Source: Isoetes taiwanensis (taxonomy: Eukaryota; Streptophyta; Lycopodiopsida; Isoetales; Isoetaceae). From it: 64,000 nucleotides of DNA. The stretch is from assembly GCA_021234155.1 (NCBI GenBank), contig JAJEKV010000267.1, forward strand, positions 250,001 through 314,000, given 5' to 3'. Position numbers and translations under genes: made by a program. Shown one piece after another: positions 22,511 to 33,592 of this stretch (the stretch's first letter is position 1; each line of letters opens with the position of its first letter). A model generated the notes under the pieces. It was not told the DNA's origin and made no database searches. It saw nothing but the letters and a program-made list of their open reading frames with translations.

Positions 22511-22820
22511 GGATGGTCAAAAGCTTACTTCAAGCTCAATACTAAACATTTGAAGGATTTTGAATTTTGTGTAGGTTGTAGGAATGCCTAGTACCATCAT
22601 ATGACGCATTTTGATGGTATGGTTGTTGTTGTTGCTACTATAAGGGTTGTCAAATCCTTTGTAAAAAGGTGGGATAATGCACAAGGGGTGCAAGCTAGAG
22701 GCCATATAACTAGGAGGAAGCTACCTTGACAGAGATTAAAGCCATTGAGACAACTCATGTGAACCAAGCTAGGATAAAGGCTGGTGATAAATGCCCTCAC
22801 TTCTTTTTCCTGTCTGGTAA
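22511..22820. other. Unassigned spacer
   Basis: No gene or repeat recognised between the 5' end of the decayed Copia and the microsatellite. Confidence 0.4.
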
Positions 22821-22847
22821 GATAGATAGATAGATAGATAGATAGAT

Positions 22848-22942
<95 letters not shown>
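22821..22942. repeat. (GATA)n microsatellite
   Basis: About 120 bp of nearly perfect GATA/TAGA repeats with one slip (GATATAGATA) near 22845-22850. Confidence 0.97.
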
Positions 22943-22943
<1 letters not shown>

Positions 22944-23145
22944 TATTTTAACGTCCCTTATTTTGCGTGCTTGCTCGGAGATTTGTGAGCTGGTTCAGTT
23001 GAAGCAGTACCTCCACGATTATTCTTTTCCTTTTTTGGTAGACATCAATTGCCCTTTCAGGAGGACATGCAACATTCGATCTTGTCGAAGGTGAGTCCCA
23101 TAGTATCGGCAGAGCAAAACTAGAATCAAATATCACCATTAATGA

Positions 23146-24380
23146 TTGCGCTTGGCTGCTTTTCTTTTAAAGAAAGACAAGTGCTCTGGCCTTGATGGTC
23201 TTCAGTGGAATTTTTTTAAGGAATATTGGGATTGGTTGAGTTGTGATCTTTACAATGCTTTTTGTGAGTTTTATAAGTTCAGAAGTTTGGATAATACATA
23301 TTGGCTGCATATTTCTCATTCCCAAGTGTAAGGTGCCGAGAACAATATGTGACTGGTGCTCTAACACATTATTATCTTCCATGTATAAAATCCTTGCGAA
23401 GGCCCTTACAGACAAAGTATGTGATGTTTTGGCTGTACCAATCTCCCCTACTCAATCTGGCTTCATTTTAGACAATATTGCTGCTACTTATGAGAATACG
23501 TATTGGGCTAATTTGAAAACTGCGACAGTGTAACCTTTCTTAAATTACATTTTGCTAAGGCATGTGATAGAGTGTGGATGGAATCACCAGTTCACTAATG
23601 ATGTTACGAAGCTCTATATTTCTGCATGCTTTTTCAGGGAGAACCCTCTACCATATTTTTTGTTCGGAGAGGAGTTTGGCAAGAATGCCCATTAGCTATA
23701 ATTGTAATTATGGTCCTTTTACAATCATTTGCTATGGCAGTTCAACATGAGATAGTATAGGGCTTGACCATGGAGGATGGTTCACAGGAAATTTGTAATC
23801 AGTATGCTGATGACTGATTCCTTTTCCTTATTGCTAATGCTGACAATCTTCAAAACGCAAAGCTTCTGCTTGACACCTTTATGTTGCATCTTGAGTTCTT
23901 GTTGGTTGGCCAAAGTGTTCTGCCTTATGGATGCTTGATGATGTTGTGCCTTCTTGTGTTGTTGCTTTTTCTTGGAAGGTGCTTCGTCATAGAAAGACTA
24001 CTATACTTTTGGATATTCCTGTGGGCATTCATATTTCTACCTGAGATGCTTGGGGTATTAGCATTGAAGGTTTGCAAAAAAATTTGTTTTGGTGAAATAC
24101 AACTAAGCTCTCTCTACCAACGTGGATATCTGTTGTTAAGCATGTTTTAAGTAATACCCACATTTATATAGCCTCTGCCCTTCTAGCTGCTCGGTCGAAG
24201 TTTCAAGTGATATGTACAATTGTCTGCAACATTATCTAGGATGTAGATATTCAAAAAAAATCTTTTACAGCGGATATATGTGGTCGAGAAGGATTACTAA
24301 AATTTGGTTTGAAAAGGCACATGCAAATGTTTTATGACGGATTAACAAGCAGATAGGAATTTCACACCACTTTATTCGTA
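23146..24380 (+). pseudogene. L1-type LINE reverse transcriptase remnant
   Basis: Plus strand, several stops. In order: KDKCSGLDGLQWNFFKEYW (the GPDG box region), IFLIPKCKVPRTICDW, LLSSMYKILAKALTDKV, VPISPTQSGFI, then FAKACDRVW, a degenerate YADD near 23805 and ANADNLQNAKLLLDTF. Downstream are CVVAFSWKVLRH, LPTW and VVKHVL words near 24110-24150. This matches plant L1 reverse transcriptases and differs from the LINE family at 15.6 kb. From 23720 onwards it is part of segmental duplication copy 2. Without the half-LINE that interrupts copy 1, it supplies the empty site. Confidence 0.78.
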
Positions 24381-24483
24381 ACTCAAGTATTAGTATGCTT
24401 ACGTAGTCTCTTTAGACCAATACAAAGGGGTATGGCACTCTGTTAAATTAAGAACCTCATAACCCTCACAAGTACTGATATGT

Positions 24484-24813
24484 TTGCTTCATTATGCTCA
24501 AGTACTAATATGTTTGGGTGGGAGGTTCTTGATTTCATTCTTTCTTGCTATTGTTTTACAAGTCATAGAGCTAAATCTTTCAGTGAGCACTGTAATATTT
24601 TCCTTTCAAAATGATTTATGTGGTTCTACTAGTTGTTTTGAATCTTTCAAAGTCTATAGGGTTTATTCTTCATTTTGCCATGCTCTACAGCCAATAGGTG
24701 CAAACATTCATGCGCTTCATGTGTATCAAGCTAACATTGTTCGGAATAAGTTTCTGCCCAAGAAAGATGAAGATGTTGAGCTTGCTCTTACGGCAATGTA
24801 TATTGTGTATTGA
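24484..24813 (+). CDS. Unidentified 109-codon ORF, duplicate 2
   Basis: Same length and frame as the ORF at 9268-9597. The C-terminal half reads YSSFCHALQPIGANIHALHV and KFLPKKDEDVELALTAM. No domain recognised. Survival of the frame in both copies is only weak evidence for coding, because the copies are young. Confidence 0.3.
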   Translation: MLHYAQVLICLGGRFLISFFLAIVLQVIELNLSVSTVIFSFQNDLCGSTSCFESFKVYRVYSSFCHALQPIGANIHALHVYQANIVRNKFLPKKDEDVELALTAMYIVY

Positions 24814-25024
24814 ATCATTTTCTATATTGTGCTTAAAATTGATCTAAAGTATTAGATACAAAAACTTTTGTTCCTTCAAAAGAAAGGGGGATGCAATTGT
24901 GCTTTTCTATTGCTTTTAGGGAACATTTCAATGCTATAATGTATATCTTGAAGGTTATGAAATGGTCATGCCAATGAATTTTACCATGTTGAATGTCAAT
25001 CATTTTTTACACCTTTATATTAAT

Positions 25025-25480
25025 GGGAAAAACTCTGAAATACCCTTATGTTTTGCTAAAATTAACAAAACGCCCCTAGTTTTGGGGGTATTTTTATGGA
25101 AATGATCTTAACTTTTTTGTGATGATCCAAATGAGAATGAGCCTTTCAGAGCTATTGTAGAAGAGATTGAGATCTTTTCATGAAAGTTAACATCTCCTGA
25201 ATTGGATTCCAAAATCTGAAGTTATAGTCTCATAAATCCCTCTGAAATTTCTACAATTTTCTCGTGTATTAAAAATAGCATAACTTGTGATTTAAGACTT
25301 CGATTTATATCATCTTACCTTTGATGGAAAGATCTCATCCTCCTTTACAATAGCTCTGGAAGGCTCATTCTCATTTGGATCATCAAAAATAAGTTATGAT
25401 CATTTCCATTAAAATACCCCCAAAACTAGGGGCGTTTTGTTAATTTTAGCAAAACATAAGGGTATTTCAGAGTTTTTCCC
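25025..25480. mobile_element. MULE-like foldback element, 9-bp target duplication
   Basis: 456 bp with inverted repeats of about 165 bp at both ends (roughly 90 percent identical by eye), starting GGGAAAAACTCTGAAATACC. The 9-bp flanks TATATTAAT are identical at 25016-25024 and 25481-25489. Long TIRs with a 9-bp duplication are the hallmark of Mutator-like elements. No transposase is present. Absent from the duplicate copy, so inserted after the duplication or lost there. Confidence 0.9.
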
Positions 25481-26026
25481 TATATTAATTCATAGGTACT
25501 ATCTCTTTCAATTGACTATGTCCAAAGCTAAGATAGCCCCTCATGGATTTTGGCTTCTAAATTTTATTGGTCTATGTGAGATAATATTATCCACAAAACA
25601 TTAACCTTTTAAATTCACACTTGACATGGCCAAGTACCTAGTAATGACAATCTGAAATCCTTTACTCCTCCACTTTTTACTTAGAAGAAAATATTGCAGT
25701 TTTTGTTGTGAGTCGTCAGATATAAGCCAAGTGTAGAGTCCTTTTCAGATAATTCCGTTTTCACCAAATCTGCCCACATAAGGCCGTGATAAATTTATGC
25801 CAATAAAATTACCACAAACTAAAGCCAATCGCTTTGGACCACCATTATTATTAGTTCATAAATATCTCCGCTTTGGACCACCATTATTATTAGTTCATAA
25901 ATATTTTCTTCAACTAACTTTGTCCAAAGTCAACCTCACACCTTAGAAAAAGTAAATAGGCCTATTACGGATATGGATTATGGATACATGGTTGAAGAAA
26001 AGGCAAGAAGAAAATAGGCGAGAACG

Positions 26027-27988
26027 ATGATGGAGTCGATTTGGGTGGCCTTGATTTTGTTGCTCATCCAGTTCAAAGATTGTTGTGGGCAAAACACACC
26101 AAATTCAAGATCATGTAATCCGTGGGATGTATGTGGTAAGTATGGCATATGCAAGCAAGGAAATTGTACTTGTCCCTATTCATTTACCCCAGTTGATCCC
26201 AAAAACCCAAATTCCGGATGCAAATATCAAGGCCACTCTTCGACTAAAGTGTTGGCCCTAACAGGTTTTATCTATATCAATAACACTGACCAAACTCCAG
26301 TTCCCCCCAACATCAGCTCATATTCAGACTGTCTTAATAAGGCCAGTAGTAATGAACATAATTCATCATATTTTAACGCATCATCTCAGCTATGCTACCA
26401 TGTAAATCCAGTCGGTAGTCTTGTGGCCACTGAGGAGGGATTCAACGACACGGCTTTTCTTCATGTCAGTAGCAAAAAAGCAACATCCTGTGATGGTCCA
26501 TATCAGTGTGGAAGTTATGGCATTTGTAACCACGATGGCAGGTGCTCTTGCCCTACATCATTCCTTCCAATTGATAACGATCCCAATAAGGGATGCACTC
26601 GGGTAAGTTCTAAAACAGGTTTCTTGAACTTGACTGGAGTGAGTTATTCTTCATACCAGCTTCCCAACAATGTCTCGAACATTACCAATGCTTCCGATTG
26701 CATGAAAATTTGTGAGGGGAATTTTAACTGCCTGGTAGTATTCAGTCAAGCTAATGAGACCTGTTTCAATATTTTCGGCCAGGTGGGTACTCTTGCCAAT
26801 GTTACCGACAATACATTTGTGACATATCTGTGGGTTAATATAACAGAGACGAATACAACAAATCCCAATCCTGATGCTCGACATGCATCTGGAAAGTCTT
26901 CAGCAGGGATCATTGTGGGAACTATATTGTTTATAGTTTGTGTTATTGCTCTGGTTTTGTGCTATTCGGTCACATGTCGAATCCAGAGAGTAAAAGATAA
27001 CATTGAACATGAGGAGCCTTTAAATCGTGTACAGAACTGTGAACATGAAGAAAAGGATATTAGGACATATCAAAAGCAAGAAGGATGCAAGGATGTCGGT
27101 AGAAACCTTGAAAGTGGCTTAAAAGTGTATTCTTCTTCACAAATACAAGGGATGACAAAAGATTACAAAGATAAAGTTCGTGAAGATGGATTTGCAGCTG
27201 TATATAAAGCTCAGTCTCAAAATGGAATGCATTTAATTGTTAAAGTGCTGAAAACTACAGGGGATTTTTCTGCTGAAATTTCTACCATCTCCCAAATGCA
27301 TCATACTAATCTGGTTCAGCTTCTTGGCTATTGCAACCAAGGATCTCACAGAGTTCTTGTGTATGAATATGTAGTGAATGATTCATTAGATGCATGGATA
27401 TTTAACAACATCATTAGCCCAATGAGTTGGAAAAAGAGATTCAACATCATTACAGGAATTGCATCAGGAATGGCTTACCTTCATGAGCAGCAAGTTCTTC
27501 ATCTGGATCTGAAGGCCCAAAACATCTTTGTGGATGCCCAATTTCATGCTAAAATTGGGCTTTTTGGTCTCAACACATTGCGGGATAATCCAATCGGAAG
27601 TCCAGAGTATGTTGCTCCAGAGTACTTTATTGGAACAGATCGAAATGGCAAGATGGACGTGTACAGTTTTGGTGTGATCCTCTTAGAGATTGTTAGTGCA
27701 GAAAGAGTGGTGAATCTTCCAGGGCAATCGGTTATTGATGCCATTGCAAATTGTGGAAATGAAGAATTCTTCCCCAGTGACCTTGTGGACAAAGCTATCC
27801 AAAATTCTGTGGATAAAGTGCAAGCCAAAATAGTGATCCAAGTTGCATTCTCCTGCCTGCAGCGGGATCCTGAGAAACGGCCTTCCATGGCTGATGCGCT
27901 TCTTATGCTGGAGGCTAAATCACCACTTCCACTTACGCCCTCCACTCAGGATATCATGCTTCAGCAGTGCTGCACTTTCAAACCCTAA
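26027..27988 (+). CDS. Receptor-like protein with EGF/PAN ectodomain and pseudokinase
   Basis: Intronless 653-residue type I membrane protein, related to plant SD-type receptor kinases but without a B-lectin domain. Signal peptide 1-21 ends at CCG/QN. EGF-like modules lie at about C30-C65 and C155-C190 (CGKYGIC, CGSYGIC). A PAN-like cysteine segment at about 225-246 and many N-glycosylation sites follow. Transmembrane helix at about 293-315; kinase domain at about 380-633. The ATP-binding lysine (K406), its partner E417, the HLDLKAQN catalytic loop (D494, N499) and APE (530-532) remain. The glycine loop is degraded ([10 protein letters not shown]), and DFG reads LFG (512-514), removing the Mg-binding aspartate. 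I infer a catalytically dead or very weak pseudokinase that may act as a signalling partner. The start is the first of two adjacent ATGs and gives a proper signal peptide. The paralogue at 60585 keeps DFG. Confidence 0.92.
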   Translation: MMESIWVALILLLIQFKDCCGQNTPNSRSCNPWDVCGKYGICKQGNCTCPYSFTPVDPKNPNSGCKYQGHSSTKVLALTGFIYINNTDQTPVPPNISSYSDCLNKASSNEHNSSYFNASSQLCYHVNPVGSLVATEEGFNDTAFLHVSSKKATSCDGPYQCGSYGICNHDGRCSCPTSFLPIDNDPNKGCTRVSSKTGFLNLTGVSYSSYQLPNNVSNITNASDCMKICEGNFNCLVVFSQANETCFNIFGQVGTLANVTDNTFVTYLWVNITETNTTNPNPDARHASGKSSAGIIVGTILFIVCVIALVLCYSVTCRIQRVKDNIEHEEPLNRVQNCEHEEKDIRTYQKQEGCKDVGRNLESGLKVYSSSQIQGMTKDYKDKVREDGFAAVYKAQSQNGMHLIVKVLKTTGDFSAEISTISQMHHTNLVQLLGYCNQGSHRVLVYEYVVNDSLDAWIFNNIISPMSWKKRFNIITGIASGMAYLHEQQVLHLDLKAQNIFVDAQFHAKIGLFGLNTLRDNPIGSPEYVAPEYFIGTDRNGKMDVYSFGVILLEIVSAERVVNLPGQSVIDAIANCGNEEFFPSDLVDKAIQNSVDKVQAKIVIQVAFSCLQRDPEKRPSMADALLMLEAKSPLPLTPSTQDIMLQQCCTFKP

Positions 27989-28166
27989 CGAATGCATTGC
28001 TCTTTATTCTCGTTCGTTTTCCAAGGTTTAAAATATGCTGTCTCACGAAGGATTAAATGAATTTTATGATAGCTCGGGATCATTTGGCTATTTCTCTGCA
28101 GTACCTAATATGTTTATTGTGCCAGGAGGCTAATATGTTTATTGTGCCAGGAGGATGATTGAAAAG

Positions 28167-29155
28167 GGAAAATTATAAAAATGCCCTCGTATTTTTAAAT
28201 ATTTATGAAAATGTCTCTGTATTTTCTTAATTTATTAAAATGCCCCTACTTGGTCTTATTCCAACGGTCCTTATATCTGGCATGAAAGATCCCGTCCACG
28301 AAGACAATTTTGGCTGGAGATCACTTTGCATCAAAGACAATTTTGGAGGTGGCCTATTCTACAATAGAGTATTCAATTTAGGGTTGTTGCTTCCAGTCAG
28401 CAGAGATTTAGATGGAGCTCAAATTGTTTCTCTATATAGCTTTCAAATTAGGCAAAGCTACAAGAGAGCATTTTTTGCTGGTAGCTTCCACTCATGGAAA
28501 TTCTAATTTATAACAGAGAAAAATATTTGTTTCTTACTTCAAAACCTTGATAGCTCCAAGCTGGCCGGTTGCACCTTTATTTGGAAAATGCAATGAGATG
28601 GGTAGTGGGAATGGCCCTCAATAAAAAAAAGTTCACCGATGTTGGAACAGAATAAAGGATCAATTGGACATCTGGGTTTCCAAAAATGAAGAAGCTGGAG
28701 CTTCCTTTTCTTCCTCCGAGTTCATCAAATAAGAAAAGCCCCAATTTGGCTATGGCAATTTTGGCAACCAAATCCACAGAATTTCTGGGCCTCAAACCGA
28801 CTTCTCGCCCAATTTTTTGCCCAAATTCTCAGAGGATCCGAGCCTAGCTAAATCCGAACAATTTAGAGTTGTTTTCAACTCTGGAAAAATGTGATGGAGC
28901 AGTGCACAAGGGGAACTTTAGATGTGAAAGGATCCAGTACACACCATGTCTATGGCGCAATTAGGATAGAAAAGGGAAGCTCAAAGCTTGATCTGAACCT
29001 CATTTATTGCCTGGCCCTTTGCTTGCCTTGGAGAAGGAAAACATAGGCCCATCCTTGTTTGTAGACGAAAAGATAGGGCAATTAGATAATTTACAAAAAT
29101 ACAAGGGCATTTTAGTAATTCCTATAAAATACAGCAGCATTTTTTATAGTTTTCC
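28167..29155. mobile_element. ~1-kb inverted-repeat element
   Basis: Left end GGGAAAATTATAAAAATGCC and the reverse complement of the right end AAGGAAAACTATAAAAAATG are related. Inside both arms the phrases AAAATGCCCYTG and GTATTTT recur, giving imperfect TIRs of about 80 bp. No clean target duplication was seen. The interior has one 88-codon frame (28240-28506) without recognisable domains and no transposase. The AT-rich ends recall the MULE-like element at 25025 in style but not in sequence. Confidence 0.55.
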
Positions 29156-29689
29156 TTTAAAAAAAATCATTTAAATTCAATGGACTCTTACCTGACAATA
29201 ATGACTTCCATTTCATGGGGCATCTTGTGCTTGCACATGATTGTTTTTATTACCTCGCAATAAAAAATATCAAAAGCCATCAATTATACATACCTAACAG
29301 TGTTTCTTGTTACATGCCAAGTATGGTTTTAAATTGCTTACTTTGAGTACTCCATGCATCGGAAATCGTACTGTAAATATCTTAAAATCCTTCTAAACAG
29401 GATCATCCTATACTGATTTGCAACAAAAATGAGAAACTAACTTAGGAGTTCAACACATAGCTAAAAAGAAGGAACTCTTATGCACATACCTGAATTACTA
29501 CCCATTTAAACTGATCCAATCGAGACATTTGAAATAATGTTGCAGCATGTTGGGACTCAAATATTTGAGCCATGCATACAAATCTCCAACTTTAAAAGTG
29601 CACGAAACGAGGAGGGGGAGAAATGGACATGCGCCTATTTTCTTGGAAAATTTGTTTTTTTCCTAATTTTTCTGTTCAAAGTACTTTCT

Positions 29690-30104
29690 TGGCCAACCTT
29701 CCTCAAAGAATTTGAAATTTGCTCTCTCTGATCCCAATTCCTTGAATCTATTTCCTAGCCCTATAGAGGCTAGCAATTCCTTTGATTCCCGGCTTCATGA
29801 GCTACAGATGGACATAAAAATCTTTGCCATTCTAATCGATGGAGACAGCTTAACCTGTGGTTTCTTTTCTGGCACTTCCTTTCGACTTTGGGATTCTCTT
29901 ATAACTCATCAAACATTTCCTGAAAATCATTTCCGTCACGAATATTCATTCGTTCCAAAGCTGTGAAGAAGATGAAACCCAAATTACAGAATCTTGGTTG
30001 GAGGAATTTATTGGAGATAAGAACTGCCCGGCTGCAGGAACTTTTCGAGTTCATTGTGATTGGAATGAACACTACATTTATGTACAGGTTTTCTCTGCGT
30101 AATT
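29690..30104 (+). other. Possible exon pair of an unidentified gene
   Basis: Two overlapping plus-strand frames look protein-like. The first, to a stop near 29966, includes MDIKIFAILIDGDSLTCGFF. The second, about 29922-30104, includes DETQITESWLEEFIGDKNCP and FRVHCDWNEHYIYVQ and then meets a CAG/GTTTTC donor-like site. IFAILIDGD resembles the first strand of NYN-type nuclease folds, but this is too short to claim. Could be a decayed gene or chance. Confidence 0.25.
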
Positions 30105-31173
30105 ATATCAGCCTAAATTAAGTGGATAGATTAAGCTTTGTTGCGAGAGGTAGTTGGTTTCATTTTAGTCTAATTCTAGCTTTTCCCTTGCTTTTCTTTC
30201 AAATTTTCTTCACCTTTTATTTTTCGGCCACCCCCTGCTTTTGCTAAATTTTTCTCCCCCTTGTTGGATTCACTTAAGCCTCATGATTATAGAAATTCAT
30301 AAGCAATTTAACCTAAATGCCAAAAGTCTACCTTTTCTTCACTGTTTTTTTGTTGTTTCAAGAAGATGATCAGTCTCGATTACTCGCAAACTAACAGGAA
30401 ACTAGTGCCCATGCCGGATAATTAGTGACAAGACACAATGCCATTGGAGGCCAGCTCCCATCCTTGTCAGATAGAACAAACCTATAGAGCCTGCGATGAC
30501 AGGATTTTCGCAAATAAATATCGAATCCTCCCCCTTTTTTCGGGCCTCCCGTTGTGTGACATGTTGCGTGATTCCATCTCATGCTACCTTCATCTGGATC
30601 CCTAAATATTAATACCTGCTACCAACCGTCCATACTCGGGTTCCTCCTCCCAGCTATCCAGCAAATGACACATGGCCTAAGATATTCATAGCCGTATGGA
30701 ACGCGATTCCCGAATCCAGTATCGGATTCGCGTATTTCGATGATTCCGGAGAAAGGGCAAAAGTGGCGTCGGTGTCATAAAACCTTCTAGTCGTACTGCT
30801 TCTCCTTCTCAAATGCAACATAATCATATAGGTATTTCAATTGTTCAGTTGGTCCCCTTCTCTCATTCCCCTTATTTGTGGATGCTCTGTCTTATTCCGG
30901 TGCAAAGCCACGACTCCTAGCCTACCCCTTGTTCTGCGTGTGCGTTGTCTTATTCCGGCGTAGGGTCACGGCCCCCAGCCAGCCGTGGATTAAAAAGCTC
31001 CTAGTGTGCCGTGAAAAACTTGCTGAGAAAGCGATGGAAAATGGTTGATCTCTGATAAGCAAAGTTCGCACGGTCATCGCCTTTCCTTCTATTTTGATTT
31101 CTGTTAGTTGTTCTTGAGAAATCTTCGTGGATTGTATATTAGCTGTTTGTGAACTTGCAAAAGCTTCAGGCCA
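30105..31173. other. Non-coding, possible promoter region
   Basis: No gene recognised. It is less AT-rich than its surroundings from 30.4 to 31.0 kb, and the words CTTATTCCGG followed by TGCAAAGCC/CGTAGGGTC are repeated near 30892 and 30948. It may be the 5' region of the ORF cluster that starts at 31174. Confidence 0.3.
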
Positions 31174-31676
31174 TGGCGAATGCGTCAATCTTCCAGGCTT
31201 TAGGTGAGATTCCTAGCTTGGGAGCTTTGAATTTTTACTGGACTCACCACTGTCGTCTGAATCTCTTGTTAACACAGCTTTTGATCCGCCACTTCTGCCT
31301 TCATTTGGTATTCCTGTATTGGATACTGCATCAGTTTCAGTGGATGTCTTGCAGACCCACGTCCGATAGTAATCCCTCCCGGCTTCACCTTCCCCGAAAT
31401 GCACACTTCTGATCTATGATGAGCTGCAAATCTTTTAGCTATTATCACAAGGGAGGAGAGGGGAACACCTGCAGAGCAAGCCCGAAACACCTGCAGAGCA
31501 TGCCCACATTGCCAATCAATAGAGCTGGTGTGCCATGCCCAATACGTGCAATGGGGGAGGGTCCCCCTACCAGGTCTTCTACTTGGGCTTTATCCAGTAG
31601 CGGGAGCAGGAAGAGGTGCAGGAAAGATAGGCAAGCCGCACTGCCGTCTCGGTTTATTGTAAACTTTACTCCTTTC
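31174..31676 (+). other. Unidentified ORF cluster, probably decayed gene
   Basis: An ATG at 31174 opens MANASIFQALGEIPSLGALN and continues to about 31410. A second frame over the same bases contains LLPSFGIPVLDTASVSVDVL, and a third, later frame ends GSRKRCRKDRQAALPSRF before a stop near 31679. The alternation suggests frameshifts in one ancestral protein with Ser/Pro-rich and basic segments, as in many transcription factors. No domain is identifiable. Confidence 0.28.
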
Positions 31677-32999
31677 TAGATGCAGCACAAGTCTTCCGTA
31701 AGGTTTTCATTGAAATCAATGAACTGGATTATTGTAGAGAACCATGTTGCATCTCTCGCCTTTGTGCTTGGATCGCAGGGGTGGGGTGGAAAGTTTCTCT
31801 TGGATGGTGGTTTTTTTTTTTCATACGGAATTCCTGCTCATTTTAAAGGCCTATCCATATGCCCATAAGATAATAGAAGATAATGGGTCAAGATACCTCA
31901 AATGGGTACTGTCATGGGGATCAAACCCATACAGAGTATTTTTTTGTTTTTTCTGAAGTAGAGAAGATAACTGTTCATAATTTTGCTATTATAACTGTTC
32001 CTATTACGACATAGATTGTGTTCACATGGGGCTGCATTGTGTGTCTTTCTCTGAATATGACACATGACTATTAGAGAAGATATAATATGTAGCCTATAAT
32101 ATGAGGTATGAGGGATAATCTGACATGTAATTATTTCTTTTATTTATTTAAGGTTATTGTAGCGTTCATTTATTTCAGGGGTAAGTTAATACATGGCGTT
32201 AACATAGGGTTAATCAATAATTAACAGTTGATACAAGCTGAATCTTATAGTAAGTTAAGAGCCCATGAGTTAAGTTAATGGGCCCTAAGTGTAGGTCTGC
32301 ACACATTTTTTTATAACATTTTTCACTTGAATATATAGCAAAATAACAGGGGATCCCAGGGAGATTTGATACAAATATAATTTCGGAAACTATAGACCAT
32401 ATCCCTAAAATAATTCAACGGGTTCTTATAGAAAAAACATTGATTTAAGATAAAAAATAATCACGTTAGTCCACTGTTTAGTTTGGTTAATATAGTTTTA
32501 TTAGGACATTGAGTTATTTTGGTAGAGGTTCGAGCCCCCGAACTTCATATTCTAAAACCTTAAGCGAAGTCGTATAGAGGCTCGATATACCATCAAAACC
32601 TTAGGCAAACGCGTATTTGACATCTCAAAATCATTGGCGCCCCCAATCATAAATGAGCATAAGTGAAACGAGAAGTTCCCAGAGGCTCCAACATATGGTC
32701 TGGGCCGTAGGATTGACAAATCGACAATGTGGTAGTCTAGGGTGGTGCATCTCGTTTAGTAAGATCTTGTTTCGTCAAAACTCATGGGCCATGTCGAATA
32801 AGAGGGGGTTTGCTTTCCTTTTCGATTCGCCATAACTCAGACATTATTTCTTTGCGCTTAGTGTCTCGCACTCTCCCGTCAAATGCCTCCATAAAGAATC
32901 GGCAATATTCTTGAAAATGTGCATTAGATCTAACAAGTGTACAATTTTTAGGTCCGAACAATAGCCTAGTCGATAGAATGTTGACAATCTCTTCATTCA
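31677..32999. other. No gene recognised
   Basis: AT-rich intergenic DNA. No repeat structure or coding signal beyond chance frames. Confidence 0.4.
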
Positions 33000-33592
33000 A
33001 GGTGGAGGGGAGTTGAAGGTTCTATTGTTCCATCAATCCTAGACTCACGAGAGGCCCACACCAGTACTTGTACACCCATTTGCCCATGAAGAAGCACAGA
33101 CTTATAGCTTCCATTCGCATGGGTGCACATCATCTCCGCTTTGAAACGGAATGTTGGGCTCGGGAAGCACGAGAGGAAAGGCTTTGCCAGTGTTGCCACT
33201 AGGGCGACATTGAGAATGAATGAATGTCATGCCCTCCAGATCGGCCCAGCATTTGCCCATATCCGAGAGCGGTATGTTCGATTACTAGTGCCTGGCCAAC
33301 CATTGCATGAATTATTGAATACAGCTTCAGTGGGTCTGTTGGGGTCATACCTCCAGGAGGTTATGGATGCACGGACTCAGTTGTGTCCTCCGGGAGAGTT
33401 TTGAACTGTCTTATACATTTGTACAGCGTGCCAGCATACTTATTCTTGCTAAGGTTTTTCCCTCGAAAACCCTTTGTATGGGGTTTTTAATCCGGACAAG
33501 AATACTTCTTTGCTCTCTTTTTTGTTTGGGTCCCATAGGCCAATTGGTCTCCGTGGACGATAAAAAATCTATTCTCTTCTATTCTAACCAAT
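33000..33592 (+). mobile_element. 5'-truncated LINE 3' end
   Basis: Encodes the C-terminal end of the same LINE family as at 36-37 kb: HLPMKKHRLIASIRMGAHH, WAREAREERLCQCC, LQIGPAFAHIRERYV and SYLQEVMDARTQLCPPGEF. The 3' region follows with GGTCCCATAGGCCAATTGGT, CCGTGGACGATAAAA and an imperfect ATTCT/TTCTC tail at about 33566-33592. The 5' boundary is uncertain. Broken by a stop and a frameshift near 33200. Confidence 0.72.

Larger units (their letters stand above)
23720..28038. repeat. Segmental duplication, copy 2
   Basis: Homologous to 7316-12993 but without the half-LINE and plastid insertions. It carries a copy-specific stretch at about 24886-25495 that includes a MULE-like inverted-repeat element. 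It contains the intact kinase gene. The left breakpoint lies inside the LINE remnant, so the LINE predates the duplication. Confidence 0.9.

Noticed and set aside
22821-22942. CRISPR-like array
   Set aside because: Simple GATA microsatellite without spacers, in a eukaryotic context.
32510-32560. tRNA T-arm-like GGTTCGAGCCCCCGAA
   Set aside because: No matching D-arm, anticodon arm or acceptor stem around it.
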